NCBI GenBank assembly: GCA_900772425.1
Contig: CAAHEK010000012.1
Span: 1 to 10,406, forward strand
From: an uncultured Lachnospira sp.
GTDB taxonomy: Bacteria > Bacillota > Clostridia > Lachnospirales > Lachnospiraceae
Length of the DNA stretch: 10,406 nucleotides
Direction: 5' to 3'
In this document: piece after piece, positions 6,772 through 10,406 of the stretch
Layout: the number at the start of each line of letters is the position of its first letter
How positions within the stretch are numbered: position 1 is the stretch's first letter
Notes under the pieces: generated by a model
Database searches by the model: none
What the model was told of the DNA's origin: nothing
Seen by the model: only the letters and a program-made list of their open reading frames with translations
Translations under genes and position numbers: made by a program

Positions 6772-7992
6772 ATGATAGAAATTATATGTAATAAGGATGA
6801 TGACAAAGGCATTGATGAAAAATCTTCAAAAGGAACGGCAATAAGACGTCCGAAAAATATAAAGCAAATAGGAGATATTGATTCGGATAAGAAAATATAC
6901 ATAGAAGATTACGCATTTACCTATATTAATTCAATTGCATATAACCGGCCGGATGAAGAGCAGTCAGGTGTGCTGTTAGGGGAATTTCAAAAAAATAATA
7001 ATGAAAAATGCGTTTTCATAAAGGGAGTAATTAAGTCCCGCCTGAGTGACGAGATGATAGAAAACGGATTGTATTTTAACGATAAAGTCTGGACAGGCAT
7101 ATATTCAGATATAGAAAAATATTTTCCTAATCTTCAGGTTGTAGGCTGGTTTGCTTCTGTAAGAGAGATGACAGCCGAACGCATGCTTAGATTTAAAAGG
7201 GTACATATTGATAATTTTGCAGGGAATTTAAAAACATTTTATATGATTGATACTTCTGAGAAAGAGGAGAGCTTTTATTTTTATGAGAATGGAGAGCTAA
7301 AGAAGCAGAGAGGGTATGTTTGCTTTTATGAACGAAACTATGAAATGCAGGAATATATGCTGACAAAAAGAGAAAAGAAATCCACTGAGGAAAACACAGA
7401 CGATAAGGTCATGAAAAACATAAGGAATATAATAAAAGAAAAAGATGAACAAAGAATTGAAAAAAGAAATATTACATTGATGCAGGCGGCAGGAGCTTTT
7501 ATGGTTGTTGTTGTACTTGTGATAAGTATAAATCTTATAAATAATTATGAAAAAATGAAAAGATTTGATAAGTCAATAAATGAACTTGCTGTGCAGGTAT
7601 CAAATATCAATGGAAATGATAAAGGTGTTGATAATAAGGCTGATGATGATACTGTTCAGGTGAATAAATTATCAGGAAAGGTTTATCCGGAAGAAAGCAC
7701 TTCTGCCGGTAATACAGACGAAAAAAACACAGAGAATAATAAAAGCACGAATAATGAAAATAATGGTGACACAGATGATTCGGATAAAACAGCTGAGGTT
7801 GTTCAGGAAAATACAGAAAAAAATGAGCTTGCAGGACAAGCATATATATATACAGTAAAAAAGGGGGATACCATTAGTGGGATATGCAGGAATTATTACG
7901 GAAGTACTTCAAAATGTGCGGATGTTATAGAAATTAATAATCTGACAGATGGCAATAAGCTTTATGTTGGACAGCAGATAAAACTTCCTTGA
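6772..7992 (+). CDS. Membrane-anchored LysM protein with degenerate JAB/MPN-like cytoplasmic domain
   Basis: The protein has 406 residues. Residues 40-190 resemble a JAB1/MPN (JAMM) domain: EEQSGVLLGEF (62-72) matches the E-x-x-GxLLG strand, and VVGWFASVRE (123-132) sits where metalloproteases have GWYHSHP. Both metal-binding histidines are absent (A128, V130), so it should be catalytically dead. A transmembrane helix spans about 236-257, preceded by many Lys/Arg residues, which puts the N-terminus in the cytoplasm. A Thr/Asn/Asp/Glu-rich flexible linker (280-355) leads to one LysM domain (358-405: YTVKKGDTISGIC...YVGQQIKLP), which binds N-acetylglucosamine in peptidoglycan. AAGGGG (6759-6764) lies 7 nt before the ATG. 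It heads a three-gene envelope cluster. LysM and the helix are certain; the JAB-like reading is a fold-level inference. It may sense or anchor at the cell wall. Confidence 0.82.
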   Translation: MIEIICNKDDDKGIDEKSSKGTAIRRPKNIKQIGDIDSDKKIYIEDYAFTYINSIAYNRPDEEQSGVLLGEFQKNNNEKCVFIKGVIKSRLSDEMIENGLYFNDKVWTGIYSDIEKYFPNLQVVGWFASVREMTAERMLRFKRVHIDNFAGNLKTFYMIDTSEKEESFYFYENGELKKQRGYVCFYERNYEMQEYMLTKREKKSTEENTDDKVMKNIRNIIKEKDEQRIEKRNITLMQAAGAFMVVVVLVISINLINNYEKMKRFDKSINELAVQVSNINGNDKGVDNKADDDTVQVNKLSGKVYPEESTSAGNTDEKNTENNKSTNNENNGDTDDSDKTAEVVQENTEKNELAGQAYIYTVKKGDTISGICRNYYGSTSKCADVIEINNLTDGNKLYVGQQIKLP

Positions 7993-8016
7993 ATAATTTG
8001 AGTAATAATGTATAAT
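7989..8016 (+). promoter_or_regulatory. Possible internal promoter for the DUF5711 and CvpA genes
   Basis: TTGAAT (7989-7994, 4/6) and TATAAT (8011-8016, 6/6) are separated by 16 bp, and TG directly precedes the -10. RNA would start near 8023, about 50 nt before the chosen start of the next gene. A small AGCC-GTCT-GGCT hairpin (8022-8033) would sit at its 5' end. The -35 overlaps the end of the LysM gene. Confidence 0.45.
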
Positions 8017-8073
8017 GAAATCAGCCGTCTGGCTCTTTGAATACAGTTATAAAGTGTAGAAATGAGGAATGAT

Positions 8074-9333
8074 ATGGCTGATATTATATCAGGAAAATCA
8101 AGATTTAACGGGGATAAAAATGCGCCGGTTAAAAAGATAATAACAATTAATAATGAAGCGGAAACTGCGGCTACAGATGAGTACGAAGAAGATATACAGC
8201 TCAGGCTTAGAAGACACAGAAAAAGAGTGATAACAGGAGCTGCACTTATAATAGCTGCGGTAGCGGTTGTAATATATATTTTCTCTAAAATAATGGATAA
8301 CTATAGTTATTCATCATATTCAATTTCTAATTCTGTCGACAGGGATGATACGGAAAATACGCAGTACGAGTCGTATGGTGATGGCTATATAAGATATAGT
8401 GCCGACGGAATTGCATATTTTACATCAAAAGGCAAGGCAATGTGGAACCAGACATTTTCAATGCAGAAGCCTCAGATTAAGATAAGAGGAAATGATGTTG
8501 CAATAGGCGATATAAGTGGAAACAAAATATACACATTTGACAAGAATGGAGTTATTGGAAGTATTGATACCTCAATGACAATATTGCAGATAGAGATTGC
8601 TTCTAACGGAATTGTCGCCGCGGTGCTTGAGGATAATGATGCTAATTACATAAATATGTATGATAAAGATGGAAGCAAAATATATAGTGTAAAAACAACG
8701 CTTGCAGGAGACGGTTATCCGCTGGATATAAGTATTTCGGAAGATGCAGCCAAACTAATAGCTTCATATGTATATGTCAGTGGCGAAAGCATTAAGACCA
8801 ATGTTGTTTTTTATAATTTCTCCGATGTAGGACAGAATGAAACGGAAAGAGTGGTTGGCGGGTTTAATCATTATGCTGATACGCTTGTGGGAGACGTGGA
8901 ATTTGTAAACAATAACATGGCGGTAGCAGTTGGTGAAAATGTTGTGAGCATTTATAAGATAAAAGAATATCCAAGCCTTGAAAAAGAGATAAAGGTAGAT
9001 AATGAAATTGAAAAGGTATTCTTTAGCGACCAATACATTGGATTGGTGGTTGATAATGCTGACAGCGGTGAGCCATATCAGCTTGAGGTTTATAATCTGT
9101 CAGGAAACAAAATGTGTGAAGTTGCTTATAGTACACAATATACGGATGTTAAATTCGACGGAAAAAGTATAGTAATGAATAATTCGGCATCTATGATGCT
9201 TATCAATTTAAAGGGAAAAAAACTTGCAACAATTGATTTTGATATGCCGGCAACAAGTCTTATTATGACAGGCAGAAGAGGAGATTATGTTTTAGTAACC
9301 TCGAAATATATACAGGCAATTAAATTGAAATAA
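8074..9333 (+). CDS. DUF5711-like membrane protein with extracytoplasmic beta-propeller-like domain
   Basis: The protein has 419 residues from the chosen start. A cytoplasmic N-terminal tail rich in Arg/Lys/His (RLRRHRKR) precedes one transmembrane helix at about 52-73. The rest is a series of short repeated beta units of the form hydrophobic-strand, D/N-G-turn, strand (GDGYIRYSADGIAYF, GNKIYTFDKNGVIGS, YINMYDKDGSKIYS, QLEVYNLSGNKMCEV), as in WD/PQQ-like propellers. This arrangement matches my recollection of DUF5711 proteins of Lachnospiraceae, whose function is not established. The ATG at 8074 is preferred because GAGG (8064-8067) lies 6 nt before it; the in-frame ATG at 8062 would add four residues with only a weak site. 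It is probably co-transcribed with cvpA 18 bp downstream and with the LysM gene 81 bp upstream. Confidence 0.75.
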   Translation: MADIISGKSRFNGDKNAPVKKIITINNEAETAATDEYEEDIQLRLRRHRKRVITGAALIIAAVAVVIYIFSKIMDNYSYSSYSISNSVDRDDTENTQYESYGDGYIRYSADGIAYFTSKGKAMWNQTFSMQKPQIKIRGNDVAIGDISGNKIYTFDKNGVIGSIDTSMTILQIEIASNGIVAAVLEDNDANYINMYDKDGSKIYSVKTTLAGDGYPLDISISEDAAKLIASYVYVSGESIKTNVVFYNFSDVGQNETERVVGGFNHYADTLVGDVEFVNNNMAVAVGENVVSIYKIKEYPSLEKEIKVDNEIEKVFFSDQYIGLVVDNADSGEPYQLEVYNLSGNKMCEVAYSTQYTDVKFDGKSIVMNNSASMMLINLKGKKLATIDFDMPATSLIMTGRRGDYVLVTSKYIQAIKLK

Positions 9334-9351
9334 TACTAAAGGGAGAAAAAT

Positions 9352-10131
9352 ATGGGAATAGCAGTAGTTATATTTGCAATATTTGCATTGTTTGCACTTT
9401 GGGGGTGGAAACAAGGACTTATTAAGATAGTGGTTTCGATAGCAGCTATGGTTGTGACAATAATTGCAACAGCAATAATAGCTCCGCTTATAAGTAGCGC
9501 AATAAATGAAAAAACTGATTGGAACGCGAAAATATCGGAGTCAGTGTATCAGATGATTGCAAAAAATAAAAATATAAATGATTCATTTGATATTGATGAG
9601 GAAGATACATATATAGAAGAAATAGAAGATTTGAGCGAACAGCAGACGGGCGCAATAGCCGGAAAAATCCAGATGATTGGCGAAAGAGTCAACATGCCGC
9701 AGAATGTAATTGACACAATAACAGAAATATCTTCGGCAGAGCTTATAGATGAGATTGCGGCAAAAGGGTCTGCAACAATAAAAGAAATTGCTATGAGAGC
9801 ATTTGCAATTAGACTGGCAGATATAATTCTCAGAGCGGTTGTATACAGCGCTGTATTTATAATTATATTTGTAATACTTAAAATAGTAGTATCAATAACA
9901 GGTTTGATAGGAATGCTGCCTGTAATACATCAGGCAAATCAGATTGGTGGACTTTTGTGTGGACTTATTGAGGCACTTATTGTAGTGTGGGTTATGTTTA
10001 CTGTTATAACAGCACTTGGTGGGACAACACAGATGTCACAATTGATAGGACAGATACATGATAATGTAGTTACAGATTTCATTTATAATAACAATCCTAT
10101 TATGAAAATGGTATTAAAGGCTGTAAATTAA
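9352..10131 (+). CDS. CvpA-family membrane protein
   Basis: The protein has 259 residues with four hydrophobic helices at about 2-19, 24-49, 156-184 and 197-222. The W-G-x-x-x-G-hydrophobic turn after helix 1 (ALWGWKQGLIKIV) and the glycine-rich last helix beginning NQIGGLLCGLIEALIV are typical of the CvpA family. This family was named for a protein needed for colicin V export and is widespread in bacteria, where its real role in the envelope is unsettled. An acidic loop of about 100 residues (50-155) between helix pairs makes it longer than the roughly 160-residue E. coli CvpA. GGGAG (9341-9345) sits 6 nt before the ATG. It is the last gene of the cluster and ends 30 bp before a strong terminator. 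The family is clear; any role in export or wall function is inference. Confidence 0.85.
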   Translation: MGIAVVIFAIFALFALWGWKQGLIKIVVSIAAMVVTIIATAIIAPLISSAINEKTDWNAKISESVYQMIAKNKNINDSFDIDEEDTYIEEIEDLSEQQTGAIAGKIQMIGERVNMPQNVIDTITEISSAELIDEIAAKGSATIKEIAMRAFAIRLADIILRAVVYSAVFIIIFVILKIVVSITGLIGMLPVIHQANQIGGLLCGLIEALIVVWVMFTVITALGGTTQMSQLIGQIHDNVVTDFIYNNNPIMKMVLKAVN

Positions 10132-10161
10132 GAGAATTAATTTAAATAGGAAAAATGTAGT

Positions 10162-10208
10162 AAAGCTGTTGTGTTAATGGAGTGCGTTAAAACAACGGCT
10201 TTTTCTTT
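10162..10208 (+). terminator. Intrinsic terminator of the LysM-DUF5711-CvpA cluster
   Basis: AAAGCTGTTGT (10162-10172) pairs with ACAACGGCTTT (10192-10202), 11 bp with one G-U pair. The loop is large and contains a further TTAA/TTAA pairing. The right arm runs directly into TTTTCTTTATT. It separates the envelope cluster from the rRNA promoter region. Confidence 0.85.
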
Positions 10209-10232
10209 ATTAAATAACTGGATAAAATGTGC

Positions 10233-10261
10233 TTTAGATATACAGTAAACAACTATATATA
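10233..10261 (+). promoter_or_regulatory. Possible upstream (P1) rRNA promoter
   Basis: TTTAGA (10233-10238) and TATATA (10256-10261) are separated by exactly 17 bp, each 4/6 to consensus. Tandem promoters are common before rRNA operons in Firmicutes. It is much weaker than the promoter that follows, and AT-rich sequence can produce such matches by chance. Confidence 0.3.
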
Positions 10262-10271
10262 GTGGTCTTTG

Positions 10272-10340
10272 AAAAAAATGTAAAAAAATTAAAAAAATTA
10301 GAAAAAAGTTGTTGACAATAATAAAAGTGGGTGATAATAT
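10272..10340 (+). promoter_or_regulatory. Strong rRNA-type promoter with phased A-tract UP element
   Basis: TTGACA (10312-10317, 6/6) is followed by a 17-bp spacer with a TG at 10332-10333 and by TAATAT (10335-10340, 4/6); GATAAT (10333-10338) overlaps it. Directly upstream are four runs of six or seven A beginning at 10272, 10282, 10291 and 10302, one per helical turn, as expected for a curved UP element that raises promoter strength. RNA would begin near 10347. Confidence 0.8.
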
Positions 10341-10346
10341 ATACAA

Positions 10347-10406
10347 GTCGCCGCGAGAGAGCGACGAAAAAGAACCTTGACAACTGAACAGAAAGACAAC
10401 CTTGAA
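10347..10406 (+). other. Leader of a probable rRNA operon (16S gene beyond window)
   Basis: A small hairpin GTCGC (10347-10351) / GCGAC (10361-10365) is followed by GAACCTTGACAACTGAACA (10372-10390), very close to the boxA-like sequence that precedes 16S and lies in the spacers of Firmicutes rRNA operons. ACCTTGA is repeated at 10374-10380 and 10399-10405. The mature 16S gene is not seen, so the call rests on the leader and promoter. Confidence 0.7.

Noticed and set aside
8022..8033. AGCC-GTCT-GGCT hairpin as a terminator between the LysM and DUF5711 genes
   Set aside because: The stem is only 4 bp and is followed by CTTTGAA, not a T-run, so it would not terminate efficiently.
8062..8073. 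Start of the DUF5711-like gene at ATG 8062
   Set aside because: Its upstream sequence AAGTGTAGA is a weak ribosome site, whereas the ATG at 8074 has GAGG at the right distance. Only four residues differ.
8333..8342. CTGTCGACAG palindrome resembling a Spo0A box
   Set aside because: It lies inside the DUF5711-like coding region and does not match TGNCGAA at the seventh base.
10137..10346. 69-codon minus-strand frame across the terminator and rRNA promoter
   Set aside because: Its Phe/Leu/Ile-rich product comes from the A-tracts, and it spans a clear terminator and promoter.

Overview
The window is AT-rich, with strong Gram-positive ribosome binding sites and codon use dominated by AGA, ATA and TTA/CTT. 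Its gene set suggests a low-GC, spore-forming Clostridia, most likely Lachnospiraceae. Supporting signs are a YyaC-type spore protein, two perfect tandem Spo0A-type boxes, a DUF5711/CvpA gene pair, a flavodoxin-SCP2 fusion, and a Firmicutes-style rRNA leader at the right edge. No genus can be assigned. I see no mobile element, CRISPR array, tRNA or phage gene.

Layout. (1) 1-147 is the 3' end of an FHA-domain gene. A good sigma-A promoter overlapping its end drives a flavodoxin-like/SCP2 fusion gene (202-1188). (2) A small cytosolic histidine kinase-like gene (1185-1925, minus) converges on it with a 4-bp overlap of stop codons. (3) A 215-bp divergent region (1926-2140) separates the kinase gene from a HIT-family hydrolase gene and carries the tandem Spo0A-type boxes. 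(4) The HIT gene, an aconitase-superfamily hydratase (2598-4886) and a coiled-coil double-membrane-span protein (4924-6015) run rightward with short gaps and may be co-transcribed. (5) yyaC (5951-6541, minus) converges on the coiled-coil gene and overlaps its last 65 bp. (6) A 230-bp divergent region holds a perfect 11-bp inverted repeat. (7) A rightward envelope-type cluster follows: a membrane-anchored LysM protein with a degenerate JAB/MPN-like N-terminus, a DUF5711-like protein, and a CvpA-family protein, ending in a clear intrinsic terminator at 10162-10208. (8) The last 200 bp look like the promoter and leader of an rRNA operon, with four helically phased A-tracts, TTGACA-17-TAATAT, a GTCGC/GCGAC hairpin and a boxA-like leader. 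The 16S gene would begin just outside.

How it may work together. The most interesting regulatory point is the orphan kinase gene: TGTCGAA-TAC-TGTCGAA lies immediately upstream of a plausible minus-strand promoter for it. In clostridia, orphan kinases phosphorylate Spo0A directly, so this could be a feedback loop, though that is inference. The LysM/DUF5711/CvpA cluster looks like a membrane and cell-wall module. Its first protein would link a cytoplasmic pseudo-JAMM domain to peptidoglycan through one membrane helix.
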